From contig NZ_JAKUMM010000008.1 of NCBI RefSeq assembly GCF_022601735.1, positions 1 through 64,000 on the forward strand: a DNA stretch of 64,000 nucleotides, given 5' to 3'. The position numbers were made by a program, and so were the translations under genes. The notes beneath the pieces are model-generated. The model was given only the letters and a program-made list of their open reading frames with translations. It ran no database searches and was not told where the DNA came from. The stretch is from Atopomonas sediminilitoris. GTDB lineage: Bacteria > Pseudomonadota > Gammaproteobacteria > Pseudomonadales > Pseudomonadaceae. Of the stretch, positions 34,650 to 43,505 are shown piece after piece (position 1 is the stretch's first letter; each line of letters begins with the position of its first letter).

Positions 34650-34671
34650 GCCTGCCATGCGTAGGTCAGGC
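34650..34671 (-). promoter_or_regulatory. rpsF leader hairpin, candidate S6:S18 binding site
   Basis: On the minus strand GCCTGACC, loop TACGCAT, GGCAGGC, 24 bases ahead of the rpsF ATG. Many bacteria have a leader RNA bound by the S6:S18 complex for autoregulation. Here the hairpin position fits, but I could not confirm the conserved bulge. Confidence 0.35.
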
Positions 34672-34856
34672 AAGGAGGTGAGTGAAACTTGCCGCGCAGA
34701 CAGGAAAAAACCTGGCCCACGACCGACAAGGCCGGCAATTCTAGGCAAAGCGCGTCGGCGCCGCAAGCTAAGCCGCGCAGCAATAGCCCAGCGGCCGCGC
34801 CAGTCGTCGGTAATTACCGTTACAATTCGTTTCTTTTTATAAGTAATGGCGCCGTC

Positions 34857-36161
34857 ATGACTTTTGCCCGCTTAGGCCTGCTCGACATTCTGACCACCAC
34901 CGCACACGAGCTCGGCTACAGCCAACCTACGCCCATCCAGCAGCAAGCTATTCCAGCCGTACTCGCCGGCCGCGACCTGCTGGCCGCTGCGCAAACCGGC
35001 ACCGGCAAGACTGCCGCCTTCGCCCTGCCACTGCTGCATACCTTGAGCACCGAAGGCGCGCGCGTCAGCGCCAATCATGTACGCAGCCTGATTTTAGTGC
35101 CCACCCGTGAGCTGGCCGACCAATTACTCACCAGTCTGCAGCGCTATGCACAGGGCCTGCCGCTGCGCATCCATGCGGCTTATGGCGGCGTGAGCATCAA
35201 TCCGCAAATGATGAAGCTGCGCAAAGGGCTGGATATTCTTATCGCCACCCCCGGCCGCCTGCTGGATCTATACCAGCAAAACGCCGTGCGCTTTGATCAG
35301 CTGCAACTGTTAGTGCTGGATGAAGCCGACCGCATGCTCGACCTTGGTTTCGCCCAAGAGCTGCAAGCGGTGCTGGGCGCCCTGCCTAAGCAGCGGCAAA
35401 CCTTATTGTTTTCGGCCACCTTTTCCGACGCCATCCGCCAACTCGCCTCCACGCGCTTGCACAACCCAATCAGCATTGATGTCAGCCCACGCAACAGCAC
35501 GGCGCGCAACGTCAAACAGTGGCTGATCCCCGTGGATAAGAAGCGCAAGCCCGAGCTGCTACTGACGCTGCTGGAGCAACGTGGTAACAAGCCTTTGTTG
35601 GTGTTTGGCCGCACCCGCAAAGGCGTGCAACAGCTTGAGCAACAACTGATCGCCGCCGGCCTGCGCGCCGACTCCATCCATGGCGACAAGCCGCAGCCTT
35701 CGCGCCTGCGTGCGCTGGCCCGGTTTAAGAGTGGCGAAGTGCGCATTCTGGTGGCCACCGATGTCGCCGCCCGCGGGCTGGACATCCCCGACTTACCGTT
35801 GGTGATTAACCTAGACCTGCCCAACGTCGCCGAAGACTACATCCACCGCATTGGCCGCACCGGCCGCGCGGGCAATCAAGGCGAGGCGATTTCACTGGTC
35901 AGCGCCGATGAGGTCGAGTACCTCGCCGCCATCGAGCGCCTGATCAAGCAGACTTTGCCACGCGAAGAGGAGCCAGGCTTTAGCCCCGAACACCGCGTGC
36001 CCACCACCCAAGCTGGCCAGCCGCAGAAAAAGCCGAAAAAACCGAAAAAGCCCAAAGACAAAACCAGCGTCGGCAAAGGCAAGATTCATTTGGGCGAATT
36101 GTTTGAAGCGCCGCCCAAGCCCGCCCGCGCGATCCGCGGCAAACCACTGTTCAAAAAATAA
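34857..36161 (+). CDS. RhlE-like DEAD-box RNA helicase (copy 1)
   Basis: A 434-aa ATP-dependent RNA helicase. Motifs in order: Q-motif GYSQPTPIQQQAIP, Walker A AAQTGTGKTAAF (~44-55), PTRELADQL, TPGRLLDL, VLDEADRMLDLGF (DEAD box), FSATFS, the helicase C block LVATDVAARGLDIPDL and HRIGRTGRAG. The basic tail (QKKPKKPKKPKDK) is an RNA-binding extension. ATG 34857 matches the start of the paralogue at 42109. It is divergent from rpsF and convergent with a MerR gene. The close relative 6 kb to the right suggests a local duplication. Confidence 0.92.
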   Translation: MTFARLGLLDILTTTAHELGYSQPTPIQQQAIPAVLAGRDLLAAAQTGTGKTAAFALPLLHTLSTEGARVSANHVRSLILVPTRELADQLLTSLQRYAQGLPLRIHAAYGGVSINPQMMKLRKGLDILIATPGRLLDLYQQNAVRFDQLQLLVLDEADRMLDLGFAQELQAVLGALPKQRQTLLFSATFSDAIRQLASTRLHNPISIDVSPRNSTARNVKQWLIPVDKKRKPELLLTLLEQRGNKPLLVFGRTRKGVQQLEQQLIAAGLRADSIHGDKPQPSRLRALARFKSGEVRILVATDVAARGLDIPDLPLVINLDLPNVAEDYIHRIGRTGRAGNQGEAISLVSADEVEYLAAIERLIKQTLPREEEPGFSPEHRVPTTQAGQPQKKPKKPKKPKDKTSVGKGKIHLGELFEAPPKPARAIRGKPLFKK

Positions 36162-36183
36162 CCACTCGCCAACGCACAAACTT

Positions 36184-36211
36184 GCCTGACCGCTCACTCG
36201 ACCGGTCAGGC
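36184..36211. terminator. Hairpin between convergent helicase and merR genes
   Basis: GCCTGACCG (36184-36192) and CGGTCAGGC (36203-36211) form a nine-base stem over the 3' end of the merR gene. There is no clear T run, so termination here is only likely, not certain. Confidence 0.4.
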
Positions 36212-36631
36212 CTGTGCAGCGCTCAACTGCTGATGCAACGTCAAGCAACTCGCCGCTTCGACCAGCTCACCGCTGTTTAGCCGCGCGATTTTATTCAGCA
36301 GATAACGCTCCACTTCTTGCGCTTGCCGCACCCGTTCACGCACCTCGGCCAAACGCGCTTCGAGCATGGCCCGCTGCTCAGCCAAGCCCAATCCCCCGGC
36401 GTCATAGCGGCGCATTTGCTCGGCGATCTCAGCCAAGGTAAAGCCAATGTACTTGGCCAAGCGAATCAACTCGATGCGCTCAATATTGTCCTGACTAAAG
36501 TCTTTGTAACGCCGGCTACCGGCTTGGCGCTCGCCACTGAGCAACAAGCCCAGTTGGTCGTAATGACGGAGGGTGTCTTTGGTGGTGCCAGTGGCTTTGG
36601 CCAGTTCACTGATTAGCATTGCGGTTTCCAT
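36206..36631 (-). CDS. MerR-family transcription regulator
   Basis: A 141-aa MerR regulator: winged helix ISELAKATGTTKDTLRHYDQLGLL at the N-terminus, RLAKYIGFTLAEIAEQMRR in the second helix pair, then a long dimerisation coiled coil (~75-115) and a short C-terminal tail. It lacks the paired metal-binding cysteines of MerR/CueR; one Cys is near the end (AASCLTL), so an aldehyde or redox signal as in AdhR/NmlR-like proteins is possible. It is divergent from the molybdenum hydroxylase operon across a 160-bp gap containing a MerR-type promoter. Confidence 0.88.
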   Translation of the reverse strand: METAMLISELAKATGTTKDTLRHYDQLGLLLSGERQAGSRRYKDFSQDNIERIELIRLAKYIGFTLAEIAEQMRRYDAGGLGLAEQRAMLEARLAEVRERVRQAQEVERYLLNKIARLNSGELVEAASCLTLHQQLSAAQA

Positions 36632-36646
36632 CGTGCCGAACAGGGC

Positions 36647-36678
36647 TTGACTGTTGGGTTAACCCAACAGGTTAGAGT
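36647..36678 (+). promoter_or_regulatory. MerR-type promoter with central dyad
   Basis: TTGACT (36647-36652) as -35, then the perfect palindrome GTTGGGTTAACCCAAC (36653-36668), then TTAGAG/TAGAGT (36672-36678) as -10. The spacer is 19-20 bp, longer than normal, as expected for promoters twisted into activity by a MerR protein. It points toward the molybdenum hydroxylase genes. Confidence 0.75.
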
Positions 36679-36791
36679 GGCCTAGACTGGATCAAATCAT
36701 TGGCTGGCGCCAGTGCCGGCAATCCTGCCAAACAGGGCAGCACAACTAGATAAGCCACCGAGATAAGCCACCCAGATAGAGAGGCCACGCC

Positions 36792-37322
36792 GTGATCAGC
36801 TTTCACCTTAACGGGCAACGCGTTGATGCCGATGTCCCGCCTGACATGCCGCTACTGTGGGTCGTGCGCGACCATTTCAAACTCAAAGGCAGCAAGTTTG
36901 GCTGCGGCATGGGTCTGTGCGGCGCGTGCAGCATGCTGGTGGACGGACAGTCCACACGCACCTGTATTTTGCCGGTAGCGGCGGTAGCCAACCGCGCGGT
37001 GACCACCATTGAAGGGCTGGCCGACGCCGAGCAACTGACGACCTTGCAGCAAGCGTGGATTGCTCACAGCGTGCCGCAGTGCGGCTACTGCCAATCCGGT
37101 CAGCTGATCAGCGCCACGGCGCTGCTCAACAGCAACCCCGCCCCCAGCGATAGCGATATCGACACCGCCATGCAGGGCAATCTATGCCGCTGCGGTACTT
37201 ATCCGCGCATCAAGCAGGCGATTAAAGACGCCGCAGGACAAACCACCAAGGCGTCAACCACAGCAGCGCAATCCGCGGCCGTGCAAACCTTCGATCCACG
37301 CCACGCGGAGGCCAAAGCATGA
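36792..37322 (+). CDS. Molybdenum hydroxylase small subunit, (2Fe-2S)x2
   Basis: A 176-aa iron-sulfur subunit of a xanthine-oxidase-family enzyme, of the IorA (isoquinoline 1-oxidoreductase alpha) form. The plant-ferredoxin domain has CGMGLCGACSMLVDG (~38-52) with a fourth Cys in TRTCILPV. The helical domain holds the second cluster in QCGYCQSGQL and GNLCRCGTYPRI. The last ~25 residues are an unusual Ala/Thr/Gln-rich extension. Translation starts at GTG 36792. It overlaps the large subunit gene by four bases. Confidence 0.93.
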   Translation: MISFHLNGQRVDADVPPDMPLLWVVRDHFKLKGSKFGCGMGLCGACSMLVDGQSTRTCILPVAAVANRAVTTIEGLADAEQLTTLQQAWIAHSVPQCGYCQSGQLISATALLNSNPAPSDSDIDTAMQGNLCRCGTYPRIKQAIKDAAGQTTKASTTAAQSAAVQTFDPRHAEAKA

Positions 37323-39532
37323 GCCAGCACACGAGCCAATCACGGCGTCTGTTTCTCAAGCAACTTGGCATTGTCGGCGGCGGCTTAATCGTCGGCGTCC
37401 CCCTGACCGCCTGCGCCACCACACCGGCAACCGACGCCGCCAGTAACGCAACCTTGCAGCCCAATGCGTTTATTCACTTAAGCCCCCATGGCGACGTGAA
37501 CTTTTATCTGCCTCGCAGCGAGATGGGCCAAGGCACGTACACCGGCTTAACCACCCTGATTGGCGAGGAGCTGGACATCGACCCCGCCAGCATTCGCGTG
37601 CACCACGCCACCGCCGACAGCGCGTTTAACAACCCCGAATACGACCAGCAAATCACCGGCGGCAGCACCAGCATGAAGGGCAGCTACCTGCCGCTGCGCC
37701 AAGCGGCGGCCGAAGCCCGCGCGCTGCTGCTCTTAGCCGCCGCACAGCAACTGGGCGTGCCGCGCGAGCAACTGCGCACCGATAACGGTCATGTACTGCA
37801 CGGCGAGCAAAAAACGCCCTACGCCGCGCTGGTCGCCGTGGCTGCCGAACTGGAAACCCCCAAAGACGTCGCCTTGAAAGAGCCCAGCGCCTTTAAATAC
37901 ATCGGCCAACAGCGCCCGCGTTTGGATGGCCGCGCCAAATCTACCGGCAGCGCCGAGTTTGGTTTGGATATCGACTTTGCCGGCCTCCAGCGTGCCGTGC
38001 TGGTGCGCTGCCCCGTAGCCGGCGGCAAAGTAAAAGGCGTGGATGACAGCGCCGCGCGCAGCATGACGGGCGTCACCCATGTGGTGACGATTCATAACGG
38101 CGTGGCGATAGTGGCCGAGCACTACTATCAGGCCAAACTGGCCGCCGCCAAGCTGGTTATCGACTGGCAGCTGCCAGAGAAACTCAGCCAGTTTTCCTCC
38201 GCAGAGGGCCAAGCGCAGTTCGCCCAAGCGCTGGAGGCGGAGCAATCTCACGAGGCCTTTACCCAAGGCGACGGCAGCAAGGCACTGAGCAACGCCAACC
38301 GCGTGCTGCGGGCCGATTACTGGGCCCCTTATCTGGCCCACGCCACCATGGAGCCGATGAACTGCACGGTAAAAATTGCCGACGGCGCGATGGACGTCTG
38401 GGTCGGCAGCCAATCGCCGGGCCTAGCGCAAGGCTTGGCGGCGTTCTATAGCGGCATCAGCAAAGACAACATTCGCATCCACAGCACCTTTTTGGGTGGC
38501 GGCTTTGGCCGTCGTACCGCCTCGGACTACGTCGGCGAAGCCGTGGCCATCGCCAAGGCCAGCGGCGTGCCGGTGCAACTGATCTGGAGCCGCGAAGACG
38601 ATACCCGTCACGACCTCTATCGCCCCGCCGCCATGGCACGCTTTGCCATCGGCTTAACCGACGATGGGCACATCGACAGCTGGCAAGTTCGTCGCACCGG
38701 CCCCAACATCATGGCCTACACCGTGGACGAAGCGCTGGACGCCATGGCCCCGGGCTTCTTGCCCAACGGCATGGTCGACTGGATGAGCAAGGCCGGTCAT
38801 AGCCTGTATGACGGCTGGAGTCTGGATCACTCCAGCGTCGAAGGCCTGTATGAAGACTACGACGCCAGCCACAAGGCGGTGGAGCATGTCACCGTTGACC
38901 CCGGCCTGCCGTGCGGCTTCTGGCGCAGCGTGGGGCACAGCTTCAGCGGCTTCTTCAAAGAATCGATGATGGATGAAGTGGCCGCCGCCACCGCGCAAGA
39001 CCCCGTCGCCTTCCGCTTGCAGCACTTAAGTGGCAATCCACGCTTGGCCAACGCGCTCAAGGTCGCCGTCGAGAAAGCCGGCTGGCCGAATGCTGCCAGC
39101 GGCGAACGACGCTTGGGCGTGGCGGCGCACAACTCCTTTGCCAGTTCGGTGGCACAAGTGGCGGAGGTGTCGCTGGAGAATGGTGCCATCCGCGTGCACA
39201 AGGTCACCTGTGTGGTGGACTGCGGCCGCGTGGTTAACCCCGATATCGTCAAGGCACAGATGGAAAGCGGCATCATCTTTGGCCTCAGCGCCGCCCTGTT
39301 CGGCGAGATCACCTTGAAAGAAGGCGCGGTGCAGCAAAGCAACTTCCACGACTACCCGCTGCTGCGCATGCCGCAAACGCCAACGATTGACGTGCATATC
39401 ATCGACAGCAATGAGCCGCCCACCGGCGTCGGCGAACCGGGCACCCCGCCGATTGCGGCGGCGGTGGCTAACGCACTGTTTGCCCTCACCGGCCAGCGCC
39501 TGCGCAGCCTGCCGTTGAAGCTAGCAAGCTAA
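37319..39532 (+). CDS. Molybdenum hydroxylase large subunit, Tat-exported (IorB-like)
   Basis: A 737-aa molybdopterin-binding subunit. The twin-arginine signal (SRRLFLKQLGIVGGG, residues 8-22) indicates folded export to the periplasm. Two homologous Mo-binding halves follow: SEMGQGTYTGLTTLIGEELD, TFLGGGFGRRTASDYV, and the C-terminal active-site region PTGVGEPGTPP with the catalytic glutamate near residue 706. There is no FAD subunit gene, consistent with IorAB-type enzymes that pass electrons to another acceptor. Substrate not determinable: an aldehyde or N-heterocycle. Cofactor is probably MCD, given the MobA-like gene downstream. Confidence 0.93.
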   Translation: MSQHTSQSRRLFLKQLGIVGGGLIVGVPLTACATTPATDAASNATLQPNAFIHLSPHGDVNFYLPRSEMGQGTYTGLTTLIGEELDIDPASIRVHHATADSAFNNPEYDQQITGGSTSMKGSYLPLRQAAAEARALLLLAAAQQLGVPREQLRTDNGHVLHGEQKTPYAALVAVAAELETPKDVALKEPSAFKYIGQQRPRLDGRAKSTGSAEFGLDIDFAGLQRAVLVRCPVAGGKVKGVDDSAARSMTGVTHVVTIHNGVAIVAEHYYQAKLAAAKLVIDWQLPEKLSQFSSAEGQAQFAQALEAEQSHEAFTQGDGSKALSNANRVLRADYWAPYLAHATMEPMNCTVKIADGAMDVWVGSQSPGLAQGLAAFYSGISKDNIRIHSTFLGGGFGRRTASDYVGEAVAIAKASGVPVQLIWSREDDTRHDLYRPAAMARFAIGLTDDGHIDSWQVRRTGPNIMAYTVDEALDAMAPGFLPNGMVDWMSKAGHSLYDGWSLDHSSVEGLYEDYDASHKAVEHVTVDPGLPCGFWRSVGHSFSGFFKESMMDEVAAATAQDPVAFRLQHLSGNPRLANALKVAVEKAGWPNAASGERRLGVAAHNSFASSVAQVAEVSLENGAIRVHKVTCVVDCGRVVNPDIVKAQMESGIIFGLSAALFGEITLKEGAVQQSNFHDYPLLRMPQTPTIDVHIIDSNEPPTGVGEPGTPPIAAAVANALFALTGQRLRSLPLKLAS

Positions 39533-39544
39533 GAAGGCCCAGCC

Positions 39545-40549
39545 ATGCACGACTCGCAACTCACCGTTCTGCAAGGCTGCCTGCGCTGTTTACAGCAAGG
39601 CCATGCCGTCACCCTCGTCAGCGTGGCGGCCACATGGGGCACCTCGCCGCGGCAGGTCGGCTCGCTGCTGGCGGTGAGCAGCGATGGGCAGTTCTTTGGC
39701 AGCGTGTCTGGCGGCTGCGTGGAAGAAGACCTGATCGAGCGCCTAGTGCAGCGACCGGTGCCAACGCCGCAACTGATCCGCTACGGCGAAACCGCCACCG
39801 AGCGACACCGCTTTGGCCTGCCCTGCGGCGGCGTACTGCAACTGGTGGCCGAGCCGTTTAACGATATCGTCGAAGTGCAAACGCTGATCAGCGAACTCGA
39901 GCAGCGCCGCGCCGTGCTGCGGCGCACCTGCCTGAGCAGCGGCGCTGTCGAGCGCCACGCCTATCGCAGCCCACACACAGCCAAGCTCAGCAGCCACCAC
40001 TGGTGCAACGTGTTCGGTCCGGTGTGGCACTTGGTGATTGTTGGCGCGGGCGAAACCGGCCGCTATCTGGCCGAGATGGCCGGCGCGCTAGGCTTTGCCG
40101 TCACCGTCAGCGATCCCCGCCCGGATTACCGCAACAACTGGCCACTCCAGCATTTGCCGTTAGCCGAAGGCTACCCGGACGATGTGATCGCCGGGCTCAC
40201 CATTGACCCACGCACCGCGATTGTCACCGTGGCGCACGACCCCCGCGTGGACGACATGGCCCTGCTGCAAGCGCTAAAAAGCCCGGCGTTTTACGTTGGC
40301 GCCTTAGGCAGTCACGCCAACAACCAAGCGCGCCGACAACGCCTGCAAGAGCACCTAGGTTTTAGCGCTGACGAAGTCGCACGCCTCGTCGGCCCCGTGG
40401 GCCTGCCGCTGGGCAGCAAGACCCCCGCAGAGATCGCGCTTGCGATCATGGCGGAAATCACCGCGCTGAAAAACGGTATCGACTTGCGCGCGCAGCTGAC
40501 GCCAGCGGCACAGACCACCGGCCCCGCGTGCAGCTTGGCTGCCAGCTAA
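39545..40549 (+). CDS. XdhC-family molybdenum hydroxylase maturation protein
   Basis: A 334-aa XdhC/CoxI family protein that binds and sulfurates the molybdenum cofactor before insertion. The N-terminal XdhC domain has VSVAATWGTSPRQVGSLLAV, FGSVSGGCVEEDL and GLPCGGVLQL. The C-terminal half is a Rossmann domain (IVGAGETGRYLAEMAG, ~165-180) ending in a conserved GLPLGSKTPAEIALAIMAE. It lies 12 bp after the large subunit and shares one base with the next gene, so all four genes are one operon. Confidence 0.92.
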   Translation: MHDSQLTVLQGCLRCLQQGHAVTLVSVAATWGTSPRQVGSLLAVSSDGQFFGSVSGGCVEEDLIERLVQRPVPTPQLIRYGETATERHRFGLPCGGVLQLVAEPFNDIVEVQTLISELEQRRAVLRRTCLSSGAVERHAYRSPHTAKLSSHHWCNVFGPVWHLVIVGAGETGRYLAEMAGALGFAVTVSDPRPDYRNNWPLQHLPLAEGYPDDVIAGLTIDPRTAIVTVAHDPRVDDMALLQALKSPAFYVGALGSHANNQARRQRLQEHLGFSADEVARLVGPVGLPLGSKTPAEIALAIMAEITALKNGIDLRAQLTPAAQTTGPACSLAAS

Positions 40550-41184
40550 TGACGTCTCAATCGAAGGTCATCGGCCTACTACTGGCCGCCGGACAAGGCA
40601 GCCGCTTTGGCGGCGACAAGCTGTTACACCCGCTGCGCGACGGCACGCCCATTGGCCTGCAAGCGGCGCGCAATCTAGCGGCACAGGTGGATGAGTTGAT
40701 CTGTGTGGTGCGCCCTAGCGATCACGCCTTACAGGCACTGTTCAATGCCGAAGGCTTTACCGTATTGCCTAATCCCGAGCACTTAACCGGCCTTAGCAGC
40801 AGCCTGAAAGCCGGCGTGGCTTTTCGCCCCGACGCCGCCTATTGGTTGATCGGCCTTGGCGATATGCCGTTTATCCAGCCCGCTAGCTACCTCGCCGTGC
40901 GTCACGCCCTAAACCAAGAGCTGACCCAAGCTGTTGACGAGCAACGCCTGCTCCGCACCTGCGTAAACAACCACCACGGCCATCCCTGCGCCTTGCCGCA
41001 ACGCTGCCGCGCCGAGCTGATGAGCTTAAGCGGCGACAGCGGCGCGGCGCGACTGTTCAAGCAAGCCAAACAGAACACTGTGCAGCTCATCGGCATCGAT
41101 GATCACGGTGTGCTGCAGGACATTGATCAAGCCTGCGACCTAATCCCAACACTGCCCTCGGCTGCCACTGCCAACACACAATAG
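40549..41184 (+). CDS. MobA/MocA-like molybdopterin nucleotidyltransferase
   Basis: A 211-aa nucleotidyltransferase of the MobA-like NTP_transf_3 family. The nucleotide loop LLLAAGQGSRFGGDKLL is at ~9-25; VLPNPEHLTGLSSSLKAG and GLGDMPFIQP (with the metal-binding Asp) follow. In XdhC neighbourhoods such proteins usually transfer CMP to make molybdopterin cytosine dinucleotide, so MocA-type activity is expected. The ATG at 40549 overlaps the XdhC stop by one base. It converges on the beta-lactamase gene two bases after its stop. Confidence 0.87.
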   Translation: MTSQSKVIGLLLAAGQGSRFGGDKLLHPLRDGTPIGLQAARNLAAQVDELICVVRPSDHALQALFNAEGFTVLPNPEHLTGLSSSLKAGVAFRPDAAYWLIGLGDMPFIQPASYLAVRHALNQELTQAVDEQRLLRTCVNNHHGHPCALPQRCRAELMSLSGDSGAARLFKQAKQNTVQLIGIDDHGVLQDIDQACDLIPTLPSAATANTQ

Positions 41185-41186
41185 CG

Positions 41187-42005
41187 TTATTGCTCCACAG
41201 ACGGCAGCAACCCCTGCGCTCGCAAGGCGCTCATGACGATACTTTGGCGTAACGGCAAATCAGCGGCGCTTTGGGTGTCTAGGTTTAAAGCAAACAACCA
41301 AGTGCCGTTATCGCGCTGCAGATAACCAACAAACCAGCCCACACCGGGCTGAGCGCGGGTAAACCAGCCGGTTTTACCGTACAGCTGCCAGCCTGCGCCT
41401 TGTTCCAGCAACATCAGGCGCGCGAGGCTGGCGTAATCGGCGGGGCTGAACGGCGGCTGGCGCTGCACCACCGTTCGCAGAAAAGCCACTTGCTCCAGCG
41501 CACTGATGCGCAGCGAGCCATCCAGCCAGAACTGATCCACCACAAACGGCTGGCGCAACTGACCATAGCCGGTGGTTTGGATATAGCCGGGGTAAACCGC
41601 CGGCCCCAAAGCGCGCGCTAAACGCTGATAACACCACACACAGCTAACCCGAAAGGCGCTGTCCAATGTCTGGTCACGGTTCCACACGCTCATCTCATGC
41701 TCCGTGCCATCCCACGCGATACGACTGTCTGGCCCGCTGAAAACGCGCTCGTGCAGCGCAATCAGGCTATGCAGCACTTTGAACGTGGACGCTGCGGGAT
41801 AACGCACGGCCGCCCGCTCAAGCTCATGCACCCAACGGGTATCACCATTAAGCGACTCAATCACCAACGTGCCACGAGCGTTGGCCGCGCTAAACGCCTG
41901 CGTCAACGCGCGGCTATCGGCCTGCACCGTGATCGGCAACAGCGCCAGAAATAGACTGACGGCAGATGCCCGCCACGTTTTTTTGCTCAGCATCATCAAC
42001 ACCAT
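41187..42005 (-). CDS. Class D (OXA-type) beta-lactamase
   Basis: A ~272-aa periplasmic serine beta-lactamase that hydrolyses beta-lactam rings. A signal peptide ends at VQA-DS (about residue 29). The active-site serine and carbamylated lysine are in STFK (73-76). SCV gives the SxV motif (in FRVSCVWCYQ), FWLDGSLRIS is a strong class D block, and KTG (LYGKTGWFTR) is the third box. The usual YGN is replaced by YGQ (GYGQLRQPF). The start is ambiguous among ATGs at 42005, 41996 and 41993. It appears chromosomal, with no integron or IS beside it. Confidence 0.88.
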   Translation of the reverse strand: MVLMMLSKKTWRASAVSLFLALLPITVQADSRALTQAFSAANARGTLVIESLNGDTRWVHELERAAVRYPAASTFKVLHSLIALHERVFSGPDSRIAWDGTEHEMSVWNRDQTLDSAFRVSCVWCYQRLARALGPAVYPGYIQTTGYGQLRQPFVVDQFWLDGSLRISALEQVAFLRTVVQRQPPFSPADYASLARLMLLEQGAGWQLYGKTGWFTRAQPGVGWFVGYLQRDNGTWLFALNLDTQSAADLPLRQSIVMSALRAQGLLPSVEQ

Positions 42006-42108
42006 CACCCACCACCGTCGGCCATTGTTAAGCCGCCTAGCTTAGCTTGGCCGCCACGGTGTCGGCATACCGTACAATGGCTTTTTATTGTTGCGCGGAC
42101 GTTTTTTG

Positions 42109-43449
42109 ATGTCATTTTCATCCTTGGGTTTGCTCGATGCCTTGGTTAATACCGCTAACGAGCTGGGCTACCAAACCCCGACCGCAATCCAGCAAAAAGC
42201 CATCCCGATTGTGTTGCAGGGCCGCGACTTGCTCGCCGCCGCGCAAACCGGCACCGGCAAAACCGCCGCGTTTACCCTACCGCTGCTGCACAAGTTGAGC
42301 AGTGAAGGCCCCGCCGTTGGCAGCAACCAAGTGCGCTGCTTGATTTTGGTGCCCACCCGCGAATTAGCCGAGCAAGTACTCAGCAGTGTGCAAACCTATG
42401 GCCGGCAGCTGCCCCTCACGAGTTACGCGGTGTACGGCGGGGTGAGCATCAACCCGCAAATCCTTAAGCTGCGCCAAGGCATCGATGTTCTGGTCGCCAC
42501 CCCTGGGCGCTTGGCTGATCTGCACCGGCAAAACGCCGTGCGCTTCGACAAAGTGCAACTGCTGGTGCTGGATGAAGCCGATCGCATGCTCGACTTGGGT
42601 TTCGCCCTAGAACTGGCCGAGATTCTTGCCGACTTACCGCGCAAACGTCAGAGCCTGCTGTTCTCCGCCACCTTCTCCGATGAAATCCGCACGCTGGCCA
42701 ACAAGCGCCTCAATAACCCGTTAACGGTGGAAGTCAGCCCGCGCAACACCGCAGCGCAAACCGTTAAGCAATGGCTGATCCCGGTGGATAAAAAGCGCAA
42801 AGCCGAACTACTGCTGCATCTCCTCGCACAGCGCCCTAATACGCAGCTACTGGTGTTTGTTAAAACCCGCAAAGGTACCGAGCACGTTGGTCAGCTGCTG
42901 CGCGAGGCCGGCCTTAAGTGCGACACCATCCACGGCGACAAGCCCCAGCCGGCGAGAACGCGCGCCCTGCAAGCCTTTCGCGATGAAGCACTACAAGTGC
43001 TGGTCGCCACCGATGTCGCCGCGCGCGGCTTGGATATCCCCGACTTACCACTGGTGATCAACCACGACCTGCCGACGGTTGCCGAAGACTACATTCACCG
43101 CATCGGCCGCAGTGGTCGCGCTGGCAGTCAGGGCGAGGCGATCTCGCTGGTGTGCGCCGATGAAGTCGAGCAACTGGCCGCGATTGAGCAGCTGCTTAAG
43201 CAGACGCTGCCTCGCCAAGAGGAGCCCAACTTCAGCCCCGCTCATCGCGTACCGCTGACGCAAGACGGCATCGTGCAGGCGAAGCCGAAGACCAAAAAGC
43301 CCAAACACAACACCAACGACAGCATGATCAGCGCTGCGGCGCGCTTAGGCACATGGTTTGGTGAATCACCTAAACCGGCCCGCGCCGGACGCAGCAAGGC
43401 CAACGCGGCAAAGAAGCCATCCACGGCGAAGAACAAGCCCAAGCGCTGA
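42109..43449 (+). CDS. RhlE-like DEAD-box RNA helicase (copy 2)
   Basis: A 446-aa paralogue of the helicase at 34857-36161, sharing the opening SLGLLDALVNTANELGYQTP, AAQTGTGKTAAFTLPLLH, YGGVSINPQILKLRQGIDV, VLDEADRMLDLGF, SATFSDEIR, HGDKPQPARTRAL and HRIGRSGRAG. The C-terminal basic tail differs (KTKKPKHNTND and KKPSTAKNKPKR). Both likely act in RNA remodelling, ribosome assembly or mRNA decay, perhaps under cold or stress. ATG 42109 follows a short A/T-rich leader; the upstream MLRGRFL extension is unlikely. Confidence 0.92.
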   Translation: MSFSSLGLLDALVNTANELGYQTPTAIQQKAIPIVLQGRDLLAAAQTGTGKTAAFTLPLLHKLSSEGPAVGSNQVRCLILVPTRELAEQVLSSVQTYGRQLPLTSYAVYGGVSINPQILKLRQGIDVLVATPGRLADLHRQNAVRFDKVQLLVLDEADRMLDLGFALELAEILADLPRKRQSLLFSATFSDEIRTLANKRLNNPLTVEVSPRNTAAQTVKQWLIPVDKKRKAELLLHLLAQRPNTQLLVFVKTRKGTEHVGQLLREAGLKCDTIHGDKPQPARTRALQAFRDEALQVLVATDVAARGLDIPDLPLVINHDLPTVAEDYIHRIGRSGRAGSQGEAISLVCADEVEQLAAIEQLLKQTLPRQEEPNFSPAHRVPLTQDGIVQAKPKTKKPKHNTNDSMISAAARLGTWFGESPKPARAGRSKANAAKKPSTAKNKPKR

Positions 43450-43505
43450 GCAATGCGCTAACCTATGCGCACACGCAGGAAACGCCCCAGCGGGGTAGGA
43501 AGCCC

